From positions 1 to 15,465 of the forward strand of contig JBAQSX010000088.1 of the NCBI GenBank assembly GCA_049296695.1: a DNA stretch of 15,465 nt. The letters are read 5' to 3'. The notes beneath the pieces were generated by a model, which ran no database searches, was not told where the DNA came from, and saw only the letters and a program-made list of their open reading frames with translations. Positions 7,389-15,043 of the stretch are shown here, piece after piece. This stretch comes from UBA10906 sp049296695. Lineage in GTDB: Bacteria; Pseudomonadota; Gammaproteobacteria; Methylococcales; Methylomonadaceae. Both the position numbers and the translations under genes were made by a program. Numbering within the stretch: position 1 is the first letter of the stretch; every line of letters begins with the position of its first letter.

Positions 7389-7586
7389 GTTAGAATCAGG
7401 ATTTTCAGGATTAAAAAATGAACAGGATATTAGACTTGTTGCGACGATATTATAATTATGATGATAAACAATAGAATTCAAAACATGTTTTGAAATCCAA
7501 CTCTTGAAAATCAATCTGTTTGTTATCGTTGCAACAAGTCTATTATATCCTGCTAATCCTCCAATCTTGAAAATCCTGATTCTGAC
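7389..7586. repeat. 198-bp imperfect inverted-repeat element
   Basis: The arms 7389-7449 and 7524-7586 are about 61-63 nt long and complementary. The outer 24 nt match at 22 positions (core AGAATCAGGATTTTC). The inner part, from CAGGATAT to ACGATA, matches apart from a 2-nt indel and one change. A middle patch of about 10 nt is diverged. The spacer contains a perfect 18-bp palindrome, TTCAAAACATGTTTTGAA, at 7477-7494. No coding region is present. It looks like a non-autonomous mobile element or a large stem-loop repeat, placed after the HD-GYP terminator. Confidence 0.75.
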
Positions 7587-7604
7587 AGAAAAATAATAAT
7601 TATT

Positions 7605-7654
7605 TATATTAATAGCTAATTAATCTATTAATATAAAATAGCTAAAGCTATTTT
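7605..7654 (-). terminator. Twin hairpins after the malyl-CoA lyase gene
   Basis: Two neighbouring stems lie just beyond the lyase stop codon on the minus strand. The nearer one is AAAATAGCT/AGCTATTTT (7635-7654, 9-bp arms, 2-nt centre). The farther one is TATATTAATAG/CTATTAATATA (7605-7635, 11-bp arms, 9-nt loop). The first, read on the minus strand, ends in TTTT and is the better terminator candidate. The second is purely AT-rich. Confidence 0.5.
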
Positions 7655-7677
7655 ACTCCTGTATTCTAAAACTTAAA

Positions 7678-8628
7678 TTAACGCGTTTTTGCCGCAATTG
7701 CCTCAGCGGCTCTCACCACATTATTAGCCATTCTCTCAGATGCCGCGTCAATTAAACGCCCATCCAACGCCGCCGCACCCTTGCCTTGCGCCGCCGCTTC
7801 TTGCAACGCCACTAAAATACGTTTGGCTTTTTCAACTTCGCTGGCAGGTGGCGTGAAAATATCATTAGCCAATGCGACTTGCGAGGGGTGAATTGCCCAT
7901 TTGCCTTCACAACCCAAAGCGGCGGCGCGTTTGCCTGCCAAAATAAAACCATCGGGGTCTTTAATATCACCAAATGGCCCGTCAATGGGGCGCAAACCAT
8001 AAGCTCTACACGCTACAATCATACGACTTAAAGCAAAGTGCCATTGATCACCGGGGTAATCAGGATTTAAACCACCGATATTAACAGTGCGAGCGCGGTT
8101 ACTTGCCGCATAATCAGCCACCCCAAAATGCAAGGCTTCTAAACGACCGCTCGCGCCTTGACGGGCAATATCTTCCACATTTGCCATGCCTAAAGCGGTT
8201 TCAATCAAGGCTTCAATACCGATTTTATTTTTCAAACCTTGCTGCATTTCTAATTGATTGAGCATGGCTTCAACCATATACACATCTGAATAAACACCCA
8301 CTTTAGGAATTAACAAGGTGTCGATTTTACTGCCTGCTTGTTCAACTAAATCCACTACATCACGCACCATGTATTGCGTGTCTAAGCCATTGATACGCAC
8401 TGATAAAGTAATACCATGACCTTTCCAGTCCAAGTCATTAATGGCTTCAATAATATTTTTTCGAGCGCGTAATTTATCATCAGGGGCAACTGCGTCTTCT
8501 AAATCCAAAAACACAAAGTCCACACCGCTTTTTAAAGCTTTTTCAAATAAATCAGGGTTTGAACCGGGGACGGCTAATTCACAACGTTGCACACGCGCTA
8601 CCGACGCGCTATAGAGTGTATGACTCAT
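7678..8628 (-). CDS. mcl: Malyl-CoA lyase family protein (CitE/HpcH-like CoA ester lyase)
   Basis: This 316-residue TIM-barrel CoA lyase closely resembles malyl-CoA lyases of the serine cycle and ethylmalonyl-CoA/3-hydroxypropionate pathways. These interconvert malyl-CoA with glyoxylate plus acetyl-CoA, and in some members beta-methylmalyl-CoA or citramalyl-CoA. Visible marks are RCELAVPGSNP at 15-25, FLDLEDAVAPDDK at 40-52, SVRINGLDT at 76-84, E143 and D172 (in GVADYAAS) as likely Mg2+ ligands, KWAIHPSQVALAN near 243-255, and the C-terminal lid GRLIDAAS with D294. Compared with the alphaproteobacterial enzyme, the loop after IGGLNPDYPGDQWHF (about 184-198) is clearly shorter, so the exact substrate is uncertain. 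The start at 8628 has a good GAGGA ribosome site at 8637-8641. The gene stands alone, divergent from the J-domain gene. Its promoter is not obvious. Confidence 0.88.
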   Translation of the reverse strand: MSHTLYSASVARVQRCELAVPGSNPDLFEKALKSGVDFVFLDLEDAVAPDDKLRARKNIIEAINDLDWKGHGITLSVRINGLDTQYMVRDVVDLVEQAGSKIDTLLIPKVGVYSDVYMVEAMLNQLEMQQGLKNKIGIEALIETALGMANVEDIARQGASGRLEALHFGVADYAASNRARTVNIGGLNPDYPGDQWHFALSRMIVACRAYGLRPIDGPFGDIKDPDGFILAGKRAAALGCEGKWAIHPSQVALANDIFTPPASEVEKAKRILVALQEAAAQGKGAAALDGRLIDAASERMANNVVRAAEAIAAKTR

Positions 8629-8725
8629 GGTTTTTTTCCTCGCTTAAGTTTAAAACATAAAACCGCTCATTCTACGTTTAGGGGGGTTAATGTCAATGTT
8701 GATAGCATTTTGATTTATTTTTTAT

Positions 8726-8755
8726 TTGAAAAATGCTTAATAATTAAGCTAAAGT
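8726..8755 (+). promoter_or_regulatory. Candidate promoter of the J-domain gene
   Basis: TTGAAA (8726-8731) and TAAAGT (8750-8755) are separated by 18 bp and lie about 30 nt before the start codon. The spacer contains an inverted repeat GCTTAA/TTAAGC (8735-8749) that could be a regulator site. The region is AT-rich, so a chance match is possible. Confidence 0.35.
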
Positions 8756-8786
8756 AAAGCTCTCTAATTAATAACTGAGTGTCATT

Positions 8787-9890
8787 ATGAAAAGCAAAGC
8801 CAAAGAATTAAAACTGGTCGATAATCTTGAAAAAGAGACCTTATCCAAGGCGCAAAAGAAATTTAACGATTTAATTAAAAAAATCGATAGTCAAAAGCAA
8901 TTATTACAAGAATGGCAAGACGCTAAACAACAGTTTTTACAAGTCTATGCTAATGACTATCATCCAGCGCGACTGGCTTATAATGAGCAACGTATTCAAT
9001 TGGTATTTGTTTTAGATAAGTTATATGGCGATAAACTATTTAAAAAAACCGATAAAGCAAAACTCAGTGAATTAATGAGTGAATTAATTGCGGCGGTATT
9101 AGCACAAGAAGACAATTTAGAGCCAGAAAAATATGAGTATTTAAAGGCGATTTATAATCGTTATAATGAAGTGGATTTTGATAGCCAAGAGGCTCAGGAA
9201 AATGAGTTAGTGGGCGATATAATGAAACAAATGTTAGAAGAGCAGTTTGATATAAGTTTTGATGAATCAGAAGAATTAGATTCCCCCGAAAAATTACGCG
9301 CCGCTTTAGAAGAAAAACTGCGTGCTAAAGAAGAGTATCATCGGCAACGTCAAGAAAAATTAGGTCAGCGTAAAAAAACGGCTAAACAATTAGCTAAAGA
9401 AGAGGCTCAAAAACAAGAAGAGCAAACCACCAGTAAATCTATTCAAGCGGTTTATCGGCAATTAGCCGCCGCGATTCATCCCGACCGTGAACCAGATGAA
9501 ACTGAGCGTGAGCGTAAAACTAAATTAATGCAACAAGTCAACGCCGCTTATGCAAAAAAGGATTTATTACAATTATTGGCTTTGCAATTGGAATTAGAAC
9601 AAATTGACCAAAAGCAATTAAATAATATTGCTGAAACGCGGTTAATTCATTTTAATAAAGTATTACAAGCGCAATTGAAAGAATTACAAGGAGAAATTGA
9701 AGAGATTGAATTAACTTCAAAAATGCAGTTGGATATGCCGCCTTTTGTGAAATTATCGCCCAAGCAATTAGTGAAAAACATTAAAGAAGGCGTTAAAGAA
9801 ATACACGATGCTACTGCAAGACTTAAAAAAGATGTAATCAGTTTTGAAAATCCCGCTAATTTAAAAGCGTGGTTAAAAGGTTATAAATAA
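8787..9890 (+). CDS. Coiled-coil protein with a J-domain-like segment
   Basis: This is a 367-residue, highly charged, mostly helical soluble protein. Residues about 10-215 are rich in Lys, Glu and Gln and likely form coiled coils. A J-domain-like segment follows at about 217-265: AVYRQLAAAIHPDREPDE, then KLMQQVNAAYAKKDLLQLL. It contains the HPD tripeptide at 231-233 that J-proteins use to stimulate Hsp70 (DnaK) ATPase. There is no Gly/Phe region and no cysteine-rich zinc domain, so it is not DnaJ itself but a J-domain co-chaperone of unknown client. A further helical stretch covers 266-350. The ATG at 8787 gives a natural N-terminus (MKSKAKELKL); the ribosome site is weak. The gene is divergent from malyl-CoA lyase and convergent with dabB. 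Confidence 0.82.
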   Translation: MKSKAKELKLVDNLEKETLSKAQKKFNDLIKKIDSQKQLLQEWQDAKQQFLQVYANDYHPARLAYNEQRIQLVFVLDKLYGDKLFKKTDKAKLSELMSELIAAVLAQEDNLEPEKYEYLKAIYNRYNEVDFDSQEAQENELVGDIMKQMLEEQFDISFDESEELDSPEKLRAALEEKLRAKEEYHRQRQEKLGQRKKTAKQLAKEEAQKQEEQTTSKSIQAVYRQLAAAIHPDREPDETERERKTKLMQQVNAAYAKKDLLQLLALQLELEQIDQKQLNNIAETRLIHFNKVLQAQLKELQGEIEEIELTSKMQLDMPPFVKLSPKQLVKNIKEGVKEIHDATARLKKDVISFENPANLKAWLKGYK

Positions 9891-9893
9891 AAC

Positions 9894-9966
9894 GTAGGGG
9901 CAAATTATTATTTGCCCTTAATAACAAGCAATTGCTACTAAAGGGCAAAAAATATTTTGCCTCTAC
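9894..9966. repeat. Nested inverted repeat between convergent genes
   Basis: The arms 9894-9919 (beginning GTAGGGGCAAATTATT) and 9941-9966 are inverted copies matching at 23 of 26 positions. Each arm is itself palindromic (GGGCAAAT/ATTTGCCC on the left), so the element can fold either as one long stem or as two small hairpins. Pairing continues weakly outward into flanking AAAAC/GTTTT. It fills the 99-bp gap between the J-domain gene and dabB. It probably serves as a two-way terminator, and may be a dispersed repeat. Confidence 0.75.
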
Positions 9967-9989
9967 AGTTTTATTATTTCTGAGTTACT

Positions 9990-11921
9990 TTAATTAATTT
10001 GAAGGTCAGGCAAAGCCTGCTCTCCTGTTTTATTAATGACGCAGGATTTATGTGGGGTAATTTCTAATACTTCTACTCTGCCCATACATAAACGCAAGAA
10101 TACTCGCGCCGTTGAAATACCATTAATAACAAAACACACCGCAATTAAAGTTGCCAGCCAACCGTAATGACTGTGATATAACAATAAATCAATACCAATA
10201 AAAGCCGAAGTAATAGGAAAACCCACTAATCCTAAAAAGCTAAAGAATAAGCCTAAAGATAATAAAGGGTGTTTTTCTGCATTAGCACGGTAAGCAAATA
10301 AAGAAATAGCAGGATTTTCACCTTTAAGTAATAAGGTTAAAAACACTATGCCCAGTAACCACGAAGGCACAATTCCCCAAACAAATAAAACAACATCACT
10401 GGCTGATTCTGCATTTAATAGCCACACCGTTCCCGCCGCTAATAAACTACTAAAACTTACGCTATTCCATACTTTCATAAAACCGTGTTTTTGACTAAAC
10501 CCGCTAAGTGATGCCGCAAACATGGCAAGCGCGAAAATCGGTGCGCTTAAATGACTCAGTGCTGGGGTATCATTAAAGGCAATAATTAAAAATAATAGAA
10601 TAATCATGCCTGCACTTAAGTTTATTAATTTAGACGGTATGGCATTAATTTTATTGCCTGCGCGTTTTAATGGACTCCACCAAAACCAACGAATAAATAA
10701 TTCTAAATTGCCTTCTTGTAAAGCTAATACATACAGCGTGTTTTGCCACTTTTCAGGTAAAGCGCGTTGTAAATAAAGCGGTAAATAAGACCATAAAGCA
10801 CTATTTTTAGCAGTATTTTCAGCATCAATTGAGCCTTCAATGCGTAATAAATGCGCGACAATAGAGGGCGATACTAATAATTGATAACAACGTAAAAAAG
10901 CATTGCCTAAAAAATGTAATAAGACTAGCCATTCTAAACCTAAAGCCAATTCCATAAACATAATGCCTACTTGGGCAATAGAAGAATAAGCCACCCGACC
11001 TTTAATATTAGACTGGGTTTTTTCAGCAAGACTTGCAACTAATAAAGTGGCTAAACCAATGCAAAATACCATTGCGCGGGTGATAAGGTAATAACTCCAA
11101 ATAGGCATGGTGCGTAATAATAAAAATACCCCTAAATGTACGGATAACGCGCCATAAAAAATCGCACTAGACGGTGTGGGACCTTCCATTGCACGCGGCA
11201 ACCAAAAGCAAAAAGGAAACTGCGCAGATTTACCCGAAGCGGCAACAATTAATAATACTGAGATAATAATAAATGCCGTTAAACTAGCGGGGGCTTGAGT
11301 ATTGGGAGCTAATAATTCATTGAGTTTATTAAAATGGTTGTTGCCATGTAAAAATAAATGAATGGTCCAAATGCCCAGTAATAAACCAATATCACAAAAC
11401 CGATACACGGTATAGGCGCGTAAGGCATTACGCACAGGTTGAACTCTATCTCTGTAAAAGGCAATTAATAGAAAAGATGAAATGCCCACTATTTCCCAAC
11501 CTGCAAATAATATATCCATAGAGCCTGCTAATATCACCATGTTTAAACCAAAAGCAAAGGCAAAAATAGTGATAAAAAAACGTTTATAACCGCTTTCTCT
11601 ATGCAGATAATAGCGGCAATATTTAACAATAATTGAAAAAATAAGCCATACTGCAAATAAATAAACCGCACCTACGTTATTTAAATAAAATAAAATCGGG
11701 AATTGATAATGCGCTTGGTGATAGAGAATAAACCATTCAAATTCATAATTGCCAAAACCATTTAAACCCCATAATGCTAATAGGCTTAAAATACTCAAGC
11801 CCAATAATGCCGTCATTAAGAAACTTAATAGAGCGACCATTTTTTCACTGCGCCCTAATAAAAAAATGAGTGCCATGCTCAATAAGGGTATAAATTGACA
11901 AGCCAGTATTAATTGATTCAT
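9990..11921 (-). CDS. dabB: Inorganic-carbon pump membrane subunit DabB (NuoL-like)
   Basis: This is a 643-residue polytopic inner-membrane protein of the proton-conducting NADH dehydrogenase subunit 5 (NuoL/MrpA) family, with many hydrophobic helices. Family marks are FAGWEIVGISSFLLIAFYRD (E143) and SGKSAQFPFCFWLPRAMEGPTPSSA (K231), followed by KGRVAYSSIAQVGIMF at 308-323. In DAB systems DabB pairs with DabA and is thought to couple cation movement to accumulation of dissolved inorganic carbon. Its position settles the assignment: the ATG overlaps the dabA stop codon in ATGA, so the two are translationally coupled, and no other complex I gene is nearby. The C-terminal hydrophobic block (about 550-615, LGLFFSFLGLVGFPITSAFIG) resembles NuoM/NuoN-type helices. 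It is followed by a soluble tail of about 30 residues. Confidence 0.93.
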   Translation of the reverse strand: MNQLILACQFIPLLSMALIFLLGRSEKMVALLSFLMTALLGLSILSLLALWGLNGFGNYEFEWFILYHQAHYQFPILFYLNNVGAVYLFAVWLIFSIIVKYCRYYLHRESGYKRFFITIFAFAFGLNMVILAGSMDILFAGWEIVGISSFLLIAFYRDRVQPVRNALRAYTVYRFCDIGLLLGIWTIHLFLHGNNHFNKLNELLAPNTQAPASLTAFIIISVLLIVAASGKSAQFPFCFWLPRAMEGPTPSSAIFYGALSVHLGVFLLLRTMPIWSYYLITRAMVFCIGLATLLVASLAEKTQSNIKGRVAYSSIAQVGIMFMELALGLEWLVLLHFLGNAFLRCYQLLVSPSIVAHLLRIEGSIDAENTAKNSALWSYLPLYLQRALPEKWQNTLYVLALQEGNLELFIRWFWWSPLKRAGNKINAIPSKLINLSAGMIILLFLIIAFNDTPALSHLSAPIFALAMFAASLSGFSQKHGFMKVWNSVSFSSLLAAGTVWLLNAESASDVVLFVWGIVPSWLLGIVFLTLLLKGENPAISLFAYRANAEKHPLLSLGLFFSFLGLVGFPITSAFIGIDLLLYHSHYGWLATLIAVCFVINGISTARVFLRLCMGRVEVLEITPHKSCVINKTGEQALPDLQIN

Positions 11922-14497
11922 GCGTTAGCCCTCGTTGATAAAGCATGTACGGGAATGGTTTTATCTTGACCTAAGATAATATTTTTAGAGTCATTGGCAG
12001 TAGGCGCGATAATATCGGGTAATTGCACTGCTTCCCAACCTGTTGCATGATAGAAAAATAATTCGCGGCTATCGGGATGACAAGAAACTAATCTGACCCA
12101 ATCATTATTGAGCCATTCCATCAGTTCATCGCCTAATTTAGTAAAGGCTTTATCCAAAACCTCAGTATTTTGGTCAATAACAATTAATAAGCGCGCAGGT
12201 TCGTGAACTTCTATCATTTGTGAAGGTAGCCCTGTGCGTAAATCACCTTCTACGCCATTGGCAACACCTAATAATCCAATAACGTTGTGCGGTAATTTTG
12301 TTCCCGCACCATAAACGCCGTTATCCACGCGTGAAAATAAGTATTCCAAATTAATACCGCCGCACACAGGAATAATCGCCGATAAAATTTTCACCACTAA
12401 GTTACCTTCAGGGTCGGTGGCGGGGTCGTAAGAGTGTAAAAACGAGCGTCTATCTAAAAATAAATCCCGCGTCACTGAACGTCTACCCACTACGCAATAT
12501 AAGTTATTAGAGTGATTAAGTTCGGGTCTAGGCTCAAAAATAGACGAAGCTCGCGCAATGACATGGTCATGCGCGTCATTGTAAGCATTTGATTTAGGCG
12601 CGAGTTCAAACCAACGGCAACGTTCTAAGGCATTTTTATCTAAAGCCAGTTGCATGGTATTTTGGAAAGACTCCAAGCCTGTGGCGGGATTGTCTGCTAA
12701 TAGATGATTATCAAAATAGCTGATTTCATCACGGCTGGTATTATGCAAGGCGGCAATAAAGCGGGTGGTTTGGGGAATATCAATGCCTCTGGCGCGTAAA
12801 ATTTCGCGGACTTGCTCAGCATTTGCCATCCACGCAAAGGCTCTAGCATTAGGCGCACCCGGTTTACCCGAACACGCGCCACAATCATAGGCGGCAAAAT
12901 GTGGATTATTGGTGCTACTCGAACCATGCGCCACAATGACGACTAAAGGCGCGAAGTTTTGTGTCAAACCAATATTGCGGAGCAAGCCTTCAATTTTGTC
13001 GGCCATTTCTTTGTAAGAAAAACCTAATAATTTACCGTCAGCGGTAGGCTCATCGCTTTCACGCAATAAATGCAGATGGGTATGCGCTTCAACCTCACTT
13101 AACTTTTTGATTTTTAACAATTGCGAATGCGGTTTGAACACATCCCAAACCATGCGTAAGGCGTAGGCAATACCTAAGGTTTGGGTAAATAACAGGCTTT
13201 GTAGCCAAGAATGACCTTTTACATGTAAATTCGATAAACCCTCAGCAGCATTGCCGCTAGTGCTTTCAGGGATGTCTTGTAGATTGGTTTCATGAATCAA
13301 ATGCTTAGGAGTGATGATGTTAGGGCATTGCGCCACAGGATAGGCATCATCGAAGCCTTGATAAAAAAAGTCGATGCCAAAAAAACCCGCCGCGCCAAAG
13401 GTTTCAATACTAGGGTCAACTTCTTCTAAATAACGCCGCACCGAACATTCTCTATCATCAATACAAAACAAAGCTTGCGCGGTAATGGCGGGTTTAAAAG
13501 AAGGCTGAGCGGGTAAGCTTTTAAGTGCGAGTAATAATTCAGCATGGAGCGCGTATTCCATTGCCTCATGCCACACTTTTAATAACAATGGAATTTTAGC
13601 GGTCAAAATATCATCATTGAGTAGCGGACTTTCATCAATATGTGGCACTTGCGCCACGCGCGTAAAAGTCTCGCCTTTTTTCTTGCGTAAAATAGCCAAT
13701 TCAATGGCTAATTCCACCGCAATTAACTCTTTTAAAGAAATCGAGCGTTGTTTTAATAAGGCGGCGGGATTTAATTCAATTAAACGCACCATGCCCGCCC
13801 AACCGGGGTGAGCGAGTAGCATTTCTAATAAATACTGCTCATAAAACTTAGCATCACCGACCAATTGCGCCAAACACTGCTCAATGACTTCATTAGGGCT
13901 TAAATCCAAAATTTCCGCCACACTGGATTCATTAAACGGATACAGTGGCACAAAACTATTACGCGCCAGTCGCCACACACAATCCCAAAAACGTTCATTT
14001 TCTTTAGGCAATGTCCAATGACTAATACCTTGGTCTAAAAAATTAGACAGCAAACGGAAAACAGTCGGGTGTGCTAGTGAATTTAAATCCACTTCCAAAT
14101 GCGTCAGCCAACGATTGCGTATGCCATGATTAGCCAGTGATACAGGCGGATAGTGCAAGCTGGGATGGGCTTCAAATAATTGTTTGCGTAACTGAGTGGC
14201 TTCTTGCGCTGAACTGTGCGTTTGGGCAATCGCCCAATCGAGGGCAAAGTCGGGGATTCTGCCTTGTTGATAACGCGCTTGATAGTCTGCAATGGGTAAA
14301 TAACTACGCGCACCAAATACCTTAGCGGCAGTGGCAACGCCTTGATGAAACGGTAAATACTGCACCGCGTGCAAGGTATTGTGGTGAATAAAATCTTTAA
14401 TCGGCCCTTGCGTTGGCAACCAATGGGCAATGCTTTCGATGGCAATATTGAGATCGAAACCTTGCGTGGGCGCGTGGGCTAGTGAATGACTAGACAT
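11918..14497 (-). CDS. dabA: Inorganic-carbon pump subunit DabA (DUF2309)
   Basis: DabA is the large peripheral subunit of the DAB dissolved-inorganic-carbon pump. It resembles a beta-carbonic anhydrase and is proposed to convert CO2 to bicarbonate in one direction, energised through DabB. The 859-residue protein carries the expected zinc-site residues: C345 and D347 in FCIDDRECSVRRYLEEV, then H524 in VAHGSSSTNNPHF and C539 in YDCGACSG. The H-to-C spacing of 15 is the same as in the characterised Halothiobacillus protein. Further DUF2309 features are the IHHNTLHAVQYLPF segment near 37-50, GAAGFFGIDF at 368-377 and PVCGGINLEYLFSR towards the C-terminus. The start at 14497 has an AGGAT ribosome site 8-9 nt upstream. 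It is the first gene of the dabAB unit; the stop overlaps the dabB start. The leader contains a terminator-like hairpin, and MITE-like elements lie beyond it. Confidence 0.96.
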   Translation of the reverse strand: MSSHSLAHAPTQGFDLNIAIESIAHWLPTQGPIKDFIHHNTLHAVQYLPFHQGVATAAKVFGARSYLPIADYQARYQQGRIPDFALDWAIAQTHSSAQEATQLRKQLFEAHPSLHYPPVSLANHGIRNRWLTHLEVDLNSLAHPTVFRLLSNFLDQGISHWTLPKENERFWDCVWRLARNSFVPLYPFNESSVAEILDLSPNEVIEQCLAQLVGDAKFYEQYLLEMLLAHPGWAGMVRLIELNPAALLKQRSISLKELIAVELAIELAILRKKKGETFTRVAQVPHIDESPLLNDDILTAKIPLLLKVWHEAMEYALHAELLLALKSLPAQPSFKPAITAQALFCIDDRECSVRRYLEEVDPSIETFGAAGFFGIDFFYQGFDDAYPVAQCPNIITPKHLIHETNLQDIPESTSGNAAEGLSNLHVKGHSWLQSLLFTQTLGIAYALRMVWDVFKPHSQLLKIKKLSEVEAHTHLHLLRESDEPTADGKLLGFSYKEMADKIEGLLRNIGLTQNFAPLVVIVAHGSSSTNNPHFAAYDCGACSGKPGAPNARAFAWMANAEQVREILRARGIDIPQTTRFIAALHNTSRDEISYFDNHLLADNPATGLESFQNTMQLALDKNALERCRWFELAPKSNAYNDAHDHVIARASSIFEPRPELNHSNNLYCVVGRRSVTRDLFLDRRSFLHSYDPATDPEGNLVVKILSAIIPVCGGINLEYLFSRVDNGVYGAGTKLPHNVIGLLGVANGVEGDLRTGLPSQMIEVHEPARLLIVIDQNTEVLDKAFTKLGDELMEWLNNDWVRLVSCHPDSRELFFYHATGWEAVQLPDIIAPTANDSKNIILGQDKTIPVHALSTRANA

Positions 14498-14537
14498 TGC
14501 ATAACATCCTGCTGACTATGTTGAAAGGTTAAATTTT

Positions 14538-14578
14538 AAAAAATCTCGGCATAAATGCAAAACTTATGCCGTGCATTT
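14538..14578 (-). promoter_or_regulatory. Possible attenuator in the dabA leader
   Basis: Read on the minus strand, CGGCATAA and TTATGCCG (14547-14571, 8-bp stem, 9-nt loop) are followed after 3 nt by six T residues (14543-14538). This is the form of an intrinsic terminator placed about 40 nt ahead of the dabA start. A second, mutually exclusive stem can form from 14572-14578 and 14553-14559 (AAATGCA/TGCATTT). It breaks the terminator stem, as an antiterminator would. No ligand-binding domain is recognised. It could equally be a plain terminator insulating dabA from upstream transcription. Confidence 0.4.
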
Positions 14579-14598
14579 TTTAGCAACTAATTACGATT

Positions 14599-14733
14599 AA
14601 TAACTCAAGTTACGCAGAGTTAGACCTGTTAGGCATTTAAAACCTGACAAGTCTGGTGCAACCGACAGGTATCACAAGGACTTGCAGTGCTTTAAGCACT
14701 GCAAGTCCTAAACTCTGCGTAAGTTCAGTTAAT
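14599..14733. mobile_element. MITE-like element, copy 2
   Basis: The ends at 14599-14621 and 14711-14733 are inverted copies matching at 20 of 23 positions and share the core of copy 1 (GTTACGCA). Inside are a hairpin at 14622-14654 (GACCTGTTAGG paired imperfectly with CCTGACAAGTC) and a perfect 33-nt palindrome at 14677-14709. The reverse complement resembles copy 1 (2711-2834) along most of its length, including the GTGA-ACC stretch after the palindrome. No coding capacity is present. The right end abuts and overlaps the left end of copy 3. Confidence 0.75.
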
Positions 14734-14868
14734 AACTCAAGTTACGCAAACTTAGCGGAATAGGGTATTTAAAACAACGCGGGAGTTCAAAGCTTGCTTT
14801 GTACTTTGTTGTTTTAGGTCACAAAGCAAGCTTTGGACTCCATTACACTGCGTAACTTCAGTTAATTA
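14731..14868. mobile_element. MITE-like element, copy 3, different core
   Basis: The left end (from 14731, ATAACTCAAGTTACGCA) and right end (TGCGTAACTTCAGTTAAT, to 14868) belong to the same terminal-repeat family as copies 1 and 2. The core is different: a long hairpin with 21-bp arms at 14782-14802 and 14821-14841 (20 of 21 matching, containing AAAGCTTGCTTTG) and an 18-nt loop. No coding capacity is present. It shares its first bases with the end of copy 2, forming a tandem pair. Confidence 0.7.
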
Positions 14869-15033
14869 GATAAAGCTTTGGTTTTAAGTGTGGTTCAAAC
14901 CTACCATAAACGACTTATGTTTATCGGTTGAGACTGCCCAACCAAACATTCCAATAATAGTTTGTAAAAGCTCAATGGAAAGCAAATTGCCAAAGTAGTT
15001 TTGGAGCAGAACAATTTTAACTTTTTAACTCAC
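14869..15033. other. Non-coding leader region of the secreted protein gene
   Basis: No coding region is seen. A weak promoter is possible: TTGAGA at 14928-14933 and AATAAT at 14953-14958, separated by 19 bp. If used, it would give a leader of about 80 nt. Short inverted repeats (ATAAAC/GTTTAT and GGTTG/CAACC around 14906-14943) are too small to interpret. Confidence 0.4.
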
Positions 15034-15043
15034 AAGGTCTATC

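Noticed and set aside
7203..7421. Small forward reading frame across the end of the HD-GYP gene
   Set aside because: It runs through the intrinsic terminator into the inverted-repeat element, with biased AT-driven composition and no ribosome site.
9990..11921. Respiratory complex I subunit NuoL or an Mrp antiporter subunit
   Set aside because: It is translationally coupled to dabA, and no nuo or mrp genes are nearby; the DabB assignment fits better.
11918..11921. Frameshift between dabA and dabB
   Set aside because: The ATGA overlap is a normal stop/start coupling, and both proteins are complete.
12697..14445. Shadow frames inside dabA (12697-12936, 13617-13811, 14104-14445, 14137-14325)
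   Set aside because: All overlap a conserved gene in other frames and lack recognisable protein features.
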